Shown here: piece by piece, positions 7,541 through 15,841 of the stretch | Numbering within the stretch: position 1 is the first letter of the stretch | How the letters are laid out: each line of letters opens with the position of its first letter | From: an uncultured Lachnospiraceae bacterium | GTDB taxonomy: Bacteria > Bacillota > Clostridia > Lachnospirales > Lachnospiraceae | Reading direction: 5' to 3' | NCBI GenBank assembly: GCA_948473115.1 | Contig: CAOKWI010000005.1 | Coordinates: 1 to 64,000, forward strand | Length of the DNA: 64,000 nucleotides | Made by a program: the position numbers and the translations under genes | The notes under the pieces: model-generated | Told to the model about the DNA's origin: nothing | Databases searched by the model: none | The model's input: only the letters and a program-made list of their open reading frames with translations

Positions 7541-9157
7541 ATGATAGGAGCAGACGCAGTGATCAAATGTCTGGAGGCGGAGGGCGTAACCACAGTGTTC
7601 GGTTATCCCGGTGTCGCTATTTGCCCGTTTTATAACAGTATTTTAGAGTCGGATATCAGGACCATCCTGATCCGCACCGAGCAGAACGCAGCCCATGCCG
7701 CAAGCGGTATGGCGAGACTTACCGGCAGGCCGGGCGTGTGTGCCGTGACCTCAGGCCCCGGCGCAACCAATGTGATTACCGGCATTGCCACAGCCTTTGC
7801 AGACAGCATTCCCCTGATCTGCATTACAGGCCAGGTGAGCAGTGAGCTGATCGGCAGTGATGTGTTTCAGGAGGCAGATATCACGGGAGCGGTGGAATCC
7901 TTTGTAAAATACAGCTACCTGGTGAAAAATGTAAATGATATCCCCAGGGTATTCAAGGAGGCTTTCCACATTGCGAACACGGGAAGAAAAGGACCTGTCC
8001 TCATCGATCTTCCCATCGATATCCAGAATGCGGTCATCAGTAAATTCAAATATCCTGAGGAGGTTTCCCTGAGAACCTATAAGCCCACCGTAAAGGGGAA
8101 CGCAGTGCAGATCCATAAGGTCATTAAGGAACTGGAAAAAGCAAAGCGGCCTCTGATCTGTGTGGGCGGCGGCGTGCTGCTCAGTGATGCCCAGGGGGAA
8201 CTCCGTGCTTTTGCGGAGAAGCATCAGATTCCCGTGGTTTCCACCATGATGGGGATCGGCGCGCTGCCCACGGATCATCCCCTCTATTTCAGGATGGTGG
8301 GGAATAATGGAAAAGCTTACGCAAACCGTGCCATGAGCGAGTGCGACCTGCTGATTATGGTGGGGGCGAGAGTGGCGGACCGGGCGGTGAACCAGCCTGA
8401 CCTGATCACGAAGAACAAGGTGCTGGTGCACATCGATGTGGATCCGGCGGAAATCGGTAAAAATGCAGGCCCCACCATTCCCCTGGTGGGAGATGCCAAA
8501 CATATCTTTGAGGATTTTGCGAAAGAGGAGTTTGAGGGAAATTATAAAGAGTGGCTGGACCGTCTGCGGGAATACCGTAAAACCATGGCAAAGAAGCGCA
8601 ATCCCAATCCCGCCTATGTGGATCCGGCGGAATTTATCATGAGGCTCTCCTCCAAAATGCAGGAGGACGGAGTCTATGTGGCGGATGTGGGACAGAACCA
8701 GATCTGGTCCTGCGGCTATGTGAAGGTGCGGAAGGGCAAGTTCCTGACCTCCGGCGGCATGGGCACCATGGGCTATTCCATTCCGGCGGCAATGGGCGCC
8801 AAGGTGGCAGATCCCAAACGCCAGGTAGTGGCGGTGTGCGGGGACGGTTCCTTCCAGATGTCCATGATGGAACTGGCTACCATATGCCAGCATGATATTC
8901 CTGTGAAAATTATCGTGTTTAAAAATAATTACCTGGGGATGGTGCGGGAGTACCAGCATTTTACCTATAAGGAGACGTATTCTGTGGTAGACCTTTCCGG
9001 AAGCCCCGACCTGGAGAAGCTTTCCGCCGCTTACGGGATTCCTTTCCTGCGGCTGGAAAATATGGAGAAATGCGATGAAGCCATAGATGCCTTTTTGAAG
9101 GATGACACGTCCATGCTGATGGAGTGCATGATCGATCCTATGGATATAGTCAGATAG
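7541..9157 (+). CDS. ilvB: Acetolactate synthase large subunit
   Basis: A 538-residue thiamine-diphosphate enzyme that condenses pyruvate with pyruvate or 2-oxobutyrate, the first common step of branched-chain amino acid synthesis. The N-terminal PYR domain has the FGYPG and catalytic Glu region (IRTEQNAAHAASGMAR). The C-terminal domain has the ThDP/Mg motif GDGSFQMSMMELAT...NN at about residue 434. It is followed 12 bases later by the regulatory subunit, the usual pairing. GYPGVAICPFYNS replaces the more common GYPGGAILPIYD, a small deviation close to the active-site glutamate. The ATG follows TAGGAGG. Confidence 0.93.
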   Translation: MIGADAVIKCLEAEGVTTVFGYPGVAICPFYNSILESDIRTILIRTEQNAAHAASGMARLTGRPGVCAVTSGPGATNVITGIATAFADSIPLICITGQVSSELIGSDVFQEADITGAVESFVKYSYLVKNVNDIPRVFKEAFHIANTGRKGPVLIDLPIDIQNAVISKFKYPEEVSLRTYKPTVKGNAVQIHKVIKELEKAKRPLICVGGGVLLSDAQGELRAFAEKHQIPVVSTMMGIGALPTDHPLYFRMVGNNGKAYANRAMSECDLLIMVGARVADRAVNQPDLITKNKVLVHIDVDPAEIGKNAGPTIPLVGDAKHIFEDFAKEEFEGNYKEWLDRLREYRKTMAKKRNPNPAYVDPAEFIMRLSSKMQEDGVYVADVGQNQIWSCGYVKVRKGKFLTSGGMGTMGYSIPAAMGAKVADPKRQVVAVCGDGSFQMSMMELATICQHDIPVKIIVFKNNYLGMVREYQHFTYKETYSVVDLSGSPDLEKLSAAYGIPFLRLENMEKCDEAIDAFLKDDTSMLMECMIDPMDIVR

Positions 9158-9169
9158 GAGGGTGAAAAG

Positions 9170-9664
9170 TTGAAAAAGAGAATCTATTCCGTATTGGTGG
9201 AGAACCGTTCCGGTGTGCTGTGCAAGGTGGCAGGGCTGTTCTCCCGCAGGTGCTTTAATATTGACAGTCTGGCGGTGGGGGAGACGGATGATTCCGCAGT
9301 GTCCTGTATGACCATTGTGAGCAGTGGTGACGAGCGCACCATAGAGCAGATCGAAAAACAGCTGAACAAAAAGCTGGATGTCATCAAAGTAAAGACATAC
9401 GAGGAGCAGCAGTGCATCACAAGGGAGCTGATGCTGATCAAGATCAAATATAACAAGAGCAACCGCCGTGAGATCATGGAACTGTGTGAGATCATGAAAG
9501 CGGATATTGTGGATATGTCCAAGCATTTCATGATGATCCAGATCTGTGATACGCCGGAGAGGATCCGGCTGATGATCAACCAGCTCCAGACCATCAGTAT
9601 CGTGGAGGTGGCAAGGACCGGGGCACTGGCCTTGGCGAAGTGTATGGAGAATGATCAGGCTTAA
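9170..9664 (+). CDS. ilvN: Acetolactate synthase small (regulatory) subunit
   Basis: A 164-residue regulatory subunit with an N-terminal ACT domain (IYSVLVENRSGVLCKVAGLFSRRCFNIDSL) and the C-terminal ALS-associated domain. It activates the large subunit and usually confers valine feedback inhibition. The TTG start is well placed behind AGGAGGG. Spacing to ilvB is 12 bases. The length and domain order are normal for the family. Confidence 0.95.
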   Translation: MKKRIYSVLVENRSGVLCKVAGLFSRRCFNIDSLAVGETDDSAVSCMTIVSSGDERTIEQIEKQLNKKLDVIKVKTYEEQQCITRELMLIKIKYNKSNRREIMELCEIMKADIVDMSKHFMMIQICDTPERIRLMINQLQTISIVEVARTGALALAKCMENDQA

Positions 9665-9694
9665 TCAGTCTATTAAAAAGTGGGAGGTATCAGA

Positions 9695-10096
9695 ATGAAA
9701 ATTGCAGTAACTTTTGATAACGGAAATGTATTCCAGCATTTTGGACATACAGAGTATTTTAAGGTTTATGATGTCTCTGACGGAAAGGTTTCCGGATCAC
9801 AGGTGGTAAGTACCAATGGGAGCGGCCACGGTGCACTGGCTGTGCTGCTCTCTGACCTGGGTGTGGATACCCTGATCTGCGGCGGGATCGGCGCAGGCGC
9901 GCAGATGGCTTTGAAAGAAGCCGGAGTCCGGCTTTACGGCGGTGTGTCCGGCAGCGCGGATGAAGCGGTAGATGCCCTGCTGGCGGGAAATCTTGGGTTT
10001 GATCCCGAGGTGCATTGTGACCACCATGACCAGGAGCATGGAGAAGGGCATTCCTGCGGCGGAGAGCATCATTGTGGCGATCACCATTGCAGTTAA
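9695..10096 (+). CDS. NifX/NifB-like iron-molybdenum cofactor domain protein with His/Cys tail
   Basis: A 133-residue protein with the dinitrogenase iron-molybdenum cofactor biosynthesis fold (MKIAVTFDNGNVFQHFGHTEYFKVYDV...; DTLICGGIGAGAQMALKEAGVRLYGGVSG). It ends in a metal-ligand-rich tail (CDHHDQEHGEGHSCGG, then HHCGDHHCS). Such proteins are common in anaerobes without nitrogenase and probably bind iron-sulfur or other metal clusters. ATG 9695 is chosen over a GTG at 9680 because GGGAGG precedes it correctly. It lies 30 bases after ilvN. A link to acetolactate synthase is not established; IlvD, an iron-sulfur enzyme of the same pathway, is not in view. Confidence 0.82.
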   Translation: MKIAVTFDNGNVFQHFGHTEYFKVYDVSDGKVSGSQVVSTNGSGHGALAVLLSDLGVDTLICGGIGAGAQMALKEAGVRLYGGVSGSADEAVDALLAGNLGFDPEVHCDHHDQEHGEGHSCGGEHHCGDHHCS

Positions 10097-10132
10097 TGCC
10101 ATTGCATTTGATGCTGAAACACCACTATCCAA

Positions 10133-10209
10133 TACTGCATTGCACAATTAACGCTGGGTTCAGCACCGCCTATTTGCGCCAGTGATTCGTTGTCATCAGT
10201 CAGCGATGG
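10133..10209. repeat. Half-copy of the dispersed palindromic element
   Basis: TACTGCATTGC.CAATTAAC, then TTCAGCACCGCCTATTTGCG and TTCGTTGTCATCAGTCAGCG, match the left half of the element at 63186-63345 with a handful of differences. The match ends at the central stem, and no right half is present before the histidine-kinase gene that ends at 10253. It appears to be a truncated or rearranged copy. Confidence 0.7.
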
Positions 10210-10252
10210 GGCCAGTTCCTCCATCAGTTCGGAAACAGAGGGAAAGCCACGT

Positions 10253-11200
10253 TCAGGCTGGGAATCGTATTGTGATTTCCAGCCTGTTTTCTGTATGGTG
10301 GGACTGTAATGGAATAGAACTGCATGTCTGTTGTATGCAGACAGCGGAAATCTCTCCGCCCATCCTTTCGGTCAGCAGACGGGCGATGGAAAGCCCCAGA
10401 CCTGTGGAGCCTTCGGCTTCAGGAGACGAAACGGTTTCCACGGTATAGTAGCGGTCAAAGAGCTGATCCACCAGGAGCGGATTCAGATTTGGGGCAGCGT
10501 TGGAGCAGATGACAGTGCCAGCCTCCGTCAGGCATAGGCTTAAGTCGCCGCCGCTGTATTTTACCGCGTTGCCCAGGACATTTTGGAATACCCGTGACAG
10601 CGCGGCAGGATCCAGGGTGCGCATAACCGGTGTCTCCGGCAGGGAGACAGTGGGTGTGATCTCTTTTTTCAGAAGCGCTTCATAAAAGGACAGGAGACTT
10701 TCCTCCAGAACCTTATTCAGGGACAGGAGCTGCGGCTTTCCCTCGGGAACAGACAGGGCAAGGGAGTAACGGAACAGTTCTTCTGTCAGCTGCTTCATGT
10801 GTTCCGTGCGGTTGCGGATCACCGTCAGGCAGCGCAGGACTTCTGTGGAGCAGACATCAAAACTCAATTTGTTTTCCAGCAGTTCCAGATAGCCGCTGAT
10901 GGCAGTCAGGGGCGTCCGGAGGTCATGGGAAATATTTGTGATGGATTCCTTTAGTTCCCTGTCGCCGTTGGTATATTTCAACCGGCTTTTCCGGAGTTCC
11001 CCCAGATGTATGTTTAACCGTGAGGCAAGGAGACATATGGACCGATCCCGGGAGGAGAGGGTGATCTGACGGTTAGAGTCATGGTCCAGGATCTCTTCCA
11101 GGCAGTCGTCGATCTCCTTAAGTCCCTTTTGCAGCAGATAAATTTTCAATGCAAGAACAGCGGTCAGGGCACACATCATTCCAAATATAAGGTATTCCAT
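10253..11200 (-). CDS. Sensor histidine kinase of an ABC-transporter-linked two-component system
   Basis: A 315-residue kinase with one or two N-terminal helices and little or no extracellular domain, a DHp domain with the phosphorylated His in SHDLRTPLTAISGYLELL (about residue 92), and a HATPase domain (NVLGNAVKYS; STGLGLSIARLLTERMGG). Kinases of this short type, next to an ABC pair, usually sense through the transporter. About 18 residues (VCIQQTCSSIPLQSHHTE) interrupt the final beta strands before NRLEITIRFPA. The gene is last in a four-gene minus-strand operon, 16 bases after the permease. Confidence 0.9.
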   Translation of the reverse strand: MEYLIFGMMCALTAVLALKIYLLQKGLKEIDDCLEEILDHDSNRQITLSSRDRSICLLASRLNIHLGELRKSRLKYTNGDRELKESITNISHDLRTPLTAISGYLELLENKLSFDVCSTEVLRCLTVIRNRTEHMKQLTEELFRYSLALSVPEGKPQLLSLNKVLEESLLSFYEALLKKEITPTVSLPETPVMRTLDPAALSRVFQNVLGNAVKYSGGDLSLCLTEAGTVICSNAAPNLNPLLVDQLFDRYYTVETVSSPEAEGSTGLGLSIARLLTERMGGEISAVCIQQTCSSIPLQSHHTENRLEITIRFPA

Positions 11201-11216
11201 AAGGGCCTTTCTCCTT

Positions 11217-12059
11217 CTACTTCAGATCCTTTCTGCGGAAAGCCAGGATTCCTCCCGCCGTGACAGATACCGTGATAAACAGGGAATACAGGGGAAACTG
11301 TACCTTGAGAGTCGTATTTTCCGCTGTATTCTCCTTTGCCAGCTGAAAACTCTGTCCGGCGGGAAGAAAATCGTAAAAGAACTCATAAACCGCCCTTTTG
11401 GTGCCTCGCAGATAAGAGGGGTTTGGATGTGGCAGGCTGGATACCAGTTCCCCGTCTTCTATCCATTCGTAGCCGGAGGAAATTTCAGGCTCATCCAATT
11501 TCATGCCGATGTTCATGGAGCCAAAGTAAAGGATCAGGCAGGTGACAATACAGGTGACCGCTGTAATGGGTTTATTGGAGATCAGCATGGCTATGAAAGT
11601 AAAAACAGCAGCGTAGGCAGCTACAATAAGAATGCCGGTGCCGATCATGGCCAGGGTATTTACCAGAGGCTTGGTCAGCAGGCCGAACATGGGGATCCCC
11701 ATGGCACAGATGATGACGACGGAACTCAGGCATACAATCACTGAGGAAATAAAGCAGACAATCAGGCCGGACAGATAGATGGCAGTCCTGCTGTGTCCCA
11801 TGACCAGCTTATTCCGGATGGTGCCGTCGCTGTATTCCGTGCCCAGGAACATGGCGGCAAAAGTGGCGGTAAGAAAACCTATGAACATAAAGCTTCCAGG
11901 GAAGAAACCGTCAAGTGAGTAGGAAATCCCGTAGTCCCTTGCGCTCTGGTAATTGGATGTCATGAGGAGAACATAAATCAGCAGCATGAAAAGGATCTCC
12001 AGCCAGAACAATGTATTTTTCCAAAGCCGCGCAAAGCCGGCAGATAATAGTTTATTCAT
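11217..12059 (-). CDS. ABC-2 type transporter permease
   Basis: A 280-residue integral membrane protein with about six helices. It has the N-terminal ABC-2 pattern (MNKLLSAGFARLWKNTLFWLE) and an extracellular loop of about 70 residues between helices 5 and 6. It pairs with the adjacent ATPase as an exporter of the peptide or lantibiotic-immunity type. The start at 12059 is chosen because TGGAGG lies eight bases before it; the in-frame ATG at 12077 overlaps the ATPase stop and contains that site. Confidence 0.85.
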   Translation of the reverse strand: MNKLLSAGFARLWKNTLFWLEILFMLLIYVLLMTSNYQSARDYGISYSLDGFFPGSFMFIGFLTATFAAMFLGTEYSDGTIRNKLVMGHSRTAIYLSGLIVCFISSVIVCLSSVVIICAMGIPMFGLLTKPLVNTLAMIGTGILIVAAYAAVFTFIAMLISNKPITAVTCIVTCLILYFGSMNIGMKLDEPEISSGYEWIEDGELVSSLPHPNPSYLRGTKRAVYEFFYDFLPAGQSFQLAKENTAENTTLKVQFPLYSLFITVSVTAGGILAFRRKDLK

Positions 12060-12073
12060 TGTATAACCTCCAT

Positions 12074-13012
12074 TCAATTGTTGTCTGTAACATTCTGTTC
12101 CGCTGCCTGTTTCTCAGCGATTAGGTTCATATAGTATTTTTCCAGTCCTTCTTCCCTGAAGGAGGCAGAGTAGACAATGCACTCTTTGGGACTGAGGGCA
12201 TCCACCAGTTCCGTGATGGTAATATCGTTATATATTTCTGCCTGTGTGTCGGATAGAATCTGGTATTCCAGCCCCTTTTCCTCCATTGCCACGGACAGGG
12301 CTCTGCTGTCGGAGACAGTGACACAGAGGGATCTGCGGCAGGATGCTTCCAACTGCGCTGCGCTGATCTCCTGGACAATCCTGCCCTTATGGATGAAGCC
12401 GTAGTGGGTAGCCAGTTTGGACAGTTCATCCAGAATATGGCTGGAAATGAGGATGGTGATGCCGGATTCCGTATTCAGTTTCAGGATCAGTTCCCGGATC
12501 TCGATAATGCCCTGGGGATCCAGCCCGTTAACCGGCTCGTCAAGTACCAGGAAATCAGGATTTCCGGCAAGGGCCAGGGCGATACCCAGCCGCTGGCGCA
12601 TCCCCAGGGAAAAGTTTTTTGCTTTTTTGCTTCCGGTATTCTCCAGACCCACCAGTTTTAACAGGGCGGAAATGGAATCAAAAGAGGGAATGCCTAACAG
12701 ACGGTACTGTTCTTTCAGATTGTCCCCTGCGGACATTTCCAGATAGATGGACGGGGTCTCCACCACAGCACCCATACGGCTGCGGCTTTTGTTGATAAGC
12801 GGATCCCGGAAGGAAAGCCCGAAGAGGGAATAATCACCCGCGTCAGGTTTCTGCAGTCCGCAGATCAGGCGTATCAGCGTGGTCTTTCCAGCGCCGTTTT
12901 CTCCTACAAAGCCATAAATGGCTCCTTTGGGGACATGCATGTTTACATTGTTCAGTGCGGTAAAATTGTGGTATTTTTTTTGTAGGGAACTGGTCGTCAA
13001 AATATATTCCAT
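12074..13012 (-). CDS. ABC transporter ATP-binding protein
   Basis: A 312-residue ATPase with Walker A GENGAGKTTLIRLICG, the signature FSLGMRQRLGIALALAGNP, Walker B FLVLDEP and the switch His in ISSHIL. The C-terminal 90-residue extension, which resembles bacitracin or lantibiotic-resistance ATPases (BcrA/LanF-like), supports an export or protection role. The start at 13012 is set by ATGGAGG eight bases upstream; the longer frame from 13024 would begin inside that site. Confidence 0.9.
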   Translation of the reverse strand: MEYILTTSSLQKKYHNFTALNNVNMHVPKGAIYGFVGENGAGKTTLIRLICGLQKPDAGDYSLFGLSFRDPLINKSRSRMGAVVETPSIYLEMSAGDNLKEQYRLLGIPSFDSISALLKLVGLENTGSKKAKNFSLGMRQRLGIALALAGNPDFLVLDEPVNGLDPQGIIEIRELILKLNTESGITILISSHILDELSKLATHYGFIHKGRIVQEISAAQLEASCRRSLCVTVSDSRALSVAMEEKGLEYQILSDTQAEIYNDITITELVDALSPKECIVYSASFREEGLEKYYMNLIAEKQAAEQNVTDNN

Positions 13013-13096
13013 AGAAACCTCCATTCTGACACGGTTGGATATTTTACTGTATCGTGTCCTGAGATGAAGTATACTGTGTGAGGATAAAGATTCCGG

Positions 13097-13765
13097 TTAA
13101 GAAAAAGGTAAAGAAAGAGTAAAGCCGATTCCCCATACTGCCTCAATACAATTTTGTCCGGAAACGTCCCTCAATTTCTGACGGAGGTTGCTGACATGGA
13201 CTTTCAGGGAACCTTCCGTGCAGTCGGGGGTGTCCAGGCTGATCTGGTCCAGCAGGGCGGACTTTGAGAGCACATGGTTTGCATTTTCCGCCAGCAGTTT
13301 CAGAATGGCAAACTCTGTTCTGGTCAGATGTACAGGTTTTCCGGATAAAGTACAGCTTCTGTCCCCGCTGTCCAGGCATAGTTCTCCCACCCTCAGACAG
13401 GTATCGTAAAGGGCGGGCTGTCTGCGCAGCTGTACCGTGATCCGCGCCAGCAGTTCCCGAAGCTCAAAGGGTTTGGTGACATAATCGGCGGCGCCTTCCA
13501 GGAGCAGGTTCGCTTTGTCATTCACATCGGTCTTGGCGCTGACAATGATAACAGGAATCCCTTTTAGCAGGGGAAGCAGTTCCTCCCCTGAAAGCCCTGG
13601 CAGCATCAGGTCTAGAAGAACCAGGTCGGGATGCCGCTTCTCCAGCAGGAGCAGAGCCTCTGTACCGGAATAGGCCCGAACCACAAAGTATCCTTCCGCG
13701 GACAGGGTTTCCTGGAGCAGATCCCCAATATAAACATCATCCTCAATCACAGCAATGGTTTTCAT
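13097..13765 (-). CDS. OmpR-family response regulator
   Basis: A 222-residue regulator with a receiver domain (acidic pocket ED at residues 8-10, phosphoacceptor Asp52 in LLDLMLPG, Lys98 in TKPFE) and a C-terminal winged helix (LTRTEFAILKLLAENANHVLSK). It is the first gene of a regulator-ATPase-permease-kinase operon, and presumably activates the transporter when the kinase signals. An 84-base gap separates it from the ATPase, so an internal promoter responding to this regulator is possible. Confidence 0.93.
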   Translation of the reverse strand: MKTIAVIEDDVYIGDLLQETLSAEGYFVVRAYSGTEALLLLEKRHPDLVLLDLMLPGLSGEELLPLLKGIPVIIVSAKTDVNDKANLLLEGAADYVTKPFELRELLARITVQLRRQPALYDTCLRVGELCLDSGDRSCTLSGKPVHLTRTEFAILKLLAENANHVLSKSALLDQISLDTPDCTEGSLKVHVSNLRQKLRDVSGQNCIEAVWGIGFTLSLPFS

Positions 13766-13809
13766 GATATGCAGAGCCTCCGTATCTGTTTTCCGTGTTT
13801 TTCCCAGAT

Positions 13810-13838
13810 ATTATAGGATACTTCTGCCTAAATTACAA
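13810..13838 (-). promoter_or_regulatory. Predicted promoter of the response-regulator/ABC operon
   Basis: Read on the minus strand: TTGTAA (13838-13833), a 17-base spacer, TATAAT (13815-13810). It lies about 45 bases upstream of the response-regulator start. Confidence 0.65.
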
Positions 13839-14017
13839 CCGCAGAAAACAGGATGTAAAAATAATACGGTTCCATGACTGCAAGTATCCGGAACTATGGC
13901 GTATTGCCCATGGGAATCAAAAGATTATAAATTATTTCAGAAAATCCTGATAGAAAAACAAATATCCCGCGAAAAATGCATTGTGTGTAAGACGCCATGT
14001 GATGGCGTGACATGTAC

Positions 14018-15178
14018 CTACAGGTTTGCATACTGCTGCAGCAAAGCACGAAGCTTTTCCAATTCGGCTTTCTGCTCTTTTAACTCCAGGTCTTTTTTTG
14101 TAAGTTCCAGGTCTTTTTTTGACAGCTCGGAATTCTTTTTTGACAGCTCGGAATCCCTTTTTGACAGCTCGGAATCCTTTTCTGACAATTCGGACTTTTT
14201 CCTTGACAGTTCGGAATCCAATTTCGACAATTCGGAAATTTTCTCTGACAATTCAGCTTTTAGTTCATCCACCATATACTCAACGGTATTCTGGTCCATA
14301 ATACGCAATGCTTCAGAAAACATAGTGATCAACTCCTTTGGATGGTAACGAAATTTAATAATATCCTGATAAAGTTCCTGGAAGAAGGGGTATTTTCTGA
14401 TTATCCTCAAAATATCCTCCGGATGGTCAGAACCAAGGAAGTACATCCATGCATCCAGTTCTGTAAGTCTATTATGTTCCATCTGACGGAAAATATCAAG
14501 TGAAATATAGATAAAATTTTCAAGTTGTTTCATTTTCAGTCCGGTGTCAAAGCAAAATTGTGAGCGGTGCATATATTGATCCGGGTATTGGTGGAAGACA
14601 GAAGAGCTTTCTTCCATGAGAACAATGACAAAGACGGGCTGGATGTGGAGGTAGGAAAATCTTTTGTCCTGCTTTTTGTAGCTTTCCCGAACCATGTCGT
14701 ATTGCCGGACCAACAGGTCGGCTCCGTAACAGAAACTTCTTTGTACCGGGAAATCGTATCCAATCCGCTGCATCTCTACATTGACCAGTCCGCCATCGGA
14801 AAGCTGTGCCAGGATGTCCATTATGATAAGGGAACTGTCTTCCGAGATGCGGCGTCGTTCCCTGGGGAGGACTCCTTTCACCTTCACATCCTGGTCCAGG
14901 ATGCAGGATAGAAGACGATCCAGTCTGCCAGGATGTGCGACAGGGTCAAATATGTTCAGGAAAAACGGGTCGTAGGTGACCTTTAGTCCTCGGTTTCCTA
15001 TGCAGAAATCAAGGAAAGTCTCCCGAGCCTGGTGTGGGAGCGCCCGAAAGGCGGCAAGGGTCTGGGCATCGTTTTGGATCTGACGCATTACTTCGGTTCT
15101 GAGCCGTGGTTTTCCAAGTACCTGCGGATGTGGTTCCGTGACTGGGAAAATAAGGGTTGCATTGTCGTGAAGCTGCAT
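14018..15178 (-). CDS. Rpn-family PD-(D/E)XK nuclease with heptad-repeat tail
   Basis: A 386-residue protein of the Rpn family (recombination-promoting nuclease, also called putative PD-(D/E)XK transposase). The catalytic core is visible as IMDILAQ (Asp121) and VNVEMQ (Glu135-x-Gln137), preceded by the LDRLLSCIL region. Residues about 308-377 are ten consecutive heptads of the form SELSKKD, encoded by a 21-base tandem repeat, and predict a long coiled coil before the final ALLQQYANL. The ATG has a strong AAGGAGG. It stands alone, with its own promoter, in DNA somewhat more AT-rich than its neighbours. Family members are often dispersed, variable genes; whether this one moves DNA is not known. 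Confidence 0.85.
   Translation of the reverse strand: MQLHDNATLIFPVTEPHPQVLGKPRLRTEVMRQIQNDAQTLAAFRALPHQARETFLDFCIGNRGLKVTYDPFFLNIFDPVAHPGRLDRLLSCILDQDVKVKGVLPRERRRISEDSSLIIMDILAQLSDGGLVNVEMQRIGYDFPVQRSFCYGADLLVRQYDMVRESYKKQDKRFSYLHIQPVFVIVLMEESSSVFHQYPDQYMHRSQFCFDTGLKMKQLENFIYISLDIFRQMEHNRLTELDAWMYFLGSDHPEDILRIIRKYPFFQELYQDIIKFRYHPKELITMFSEALRIMDQNTVEYMVDELKAELSEKISELSKLDSELSRKKSELSEKDSELSKRDSELSKKNSELSKKDLELTKKDLELKEQKAELEKLRALLQQYANL
14048..14257 (-). repeat. 21-bp tandem repeats coding a heptad coiled coil
   Basis: About ten direct 21-base units inside the Rpn gene. The best-conserved run, on the plus strand, is TTTTTTGACAGCTCGGAAT with minor changes between about 14090 and 14240. The reading frame is preserved in every unit. 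This layout is prone to unit gain or loss, which would change coiled-coil length without a frameshift. Confidence 0.85.
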
Positions 15179-15283
15179 AAAAAACCTCCTTAGTCTTTGT
15201 AGTTTGTAAAAATAAATGAGGGATTATCTGGTGAAACACCGAAGACCCTTCTGGGACATATATAAAGCATTCAAGATAATGAA

Positions 15284-15314
15284 ATAATAGCATAGAAAGT
15301 TCATTTTTGTCAAC
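15284..15314 (-). promoter_or_regulatory. Predicted promoter of the Rpn-family gene
   Basis: On the minus strand, TTGACA (15314-15309) and TATTAT (15289-15284) with an extended -10 TGC. The spacer of 19 is slightly long, but the extended -10 could compensate. Confidence 0.5.
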
Positions 15315-15323
15315 AGAAAATTT

Positions 15324-15359
15324 CGTTAATCAGGGCAAAAAATATCGTTAATCAAGACA
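15324..15359. promoter_or_regulatory. Direct repeats upstream of the Rpn promoter
   Basis: CGTTAATCAGGGCA (15324-15337) and CGTTAATCAAGACA (15346-15359) differ at two of fourteen positions and are spaced 22 bases start to start, about two helical turns. They lie just upstream of the predicted -35 box, the usual place for a regulator site. The rest of the 313-base gap (15179-15491) shows no gene. Confidence 0.45.
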
Positions 15360-15491
15360 ATTGTTTACAATGCAATACTGTCAGAAAGCAGGTATGCAAA
15401 AATGATGCCTCCTTCTTTTATAATGAAAAAGAAATATATGTTTGTACAAAGTCGCTTATACACAAAGGGAAGCGTAAAATGGAGAATATAA

Positions 15492-15728
15492 ATGAAAAAA
15501 GCAGTAAGTGTCTGTATCACCGTAATGTTGACGGCAATTATCCTGCTATATGCACAGGTGCAAAGCTTTGTCCCGGCGCAGGTAAATGGGGGAGAGACAC
15601 GGGAGGAGAATACCTACGCGCTCAGTGAGGAAGAAAGGAAAATCCTTCAGGCATACGCGGATTACATTCCTCAGCTCCGTGAAGAAATAACCAGGTCCAC
15701 AGAACTGATGAAATTCGACCTGATTTAG
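15492..15728 (+). CDS. Short secreted or anchored protein, paralogous leader
   Basis: A 78-residue protein with a signal peptide or N-anchor (KKAVSVCITVMLTAIILLYAQVQSF) followed by a 45-residue acidic, helical tail. The first 35 residues resemble the start of the lectin-domain protein at 15842: V.AILLYAQVQ.FVPAQ..GGE against AMILLYARVYCFDPAQRQGGE. It may be a remnant of a once longer paralogue that decayed after the leader, or a small product in its own right. TGGAG is its ribosome site. Confidence 0.55.
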   Translation: MKKAVSVCITVMLTAIILLYAQVQSFVPAQVNGGETREENTYALSEEERKILQAYADYIPQLREEITRSTELMKFDLI

Positions 15729-15841
15729 GTGGATCGATACCTGATGGCAGTTTATGGTGGATGGAAAATGCCGTAGGATTTACCGGAGGATAGTGTTTTT
15801 CATATCTATTTGAGCCGCCAGAGGCGGCATGGGGGATTAAT

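Noticed and set aside
7751..9526. A 591-codon open frame on the minus strand opposite ilvB and ilvN
   Set aside because: It lies wholly antisense to two clear family genes, is rich in His/Gln/Arg as expected from the reverse of GC-biased codons, and has no ribosome site or domain.
14048..14257. Tandem repeats considered as a CRISPR array
   Set aside because: The 21-base units are contiguous with no unique spacers, keep the reading frame and encode a coiled coil; no cas genes are nearby.
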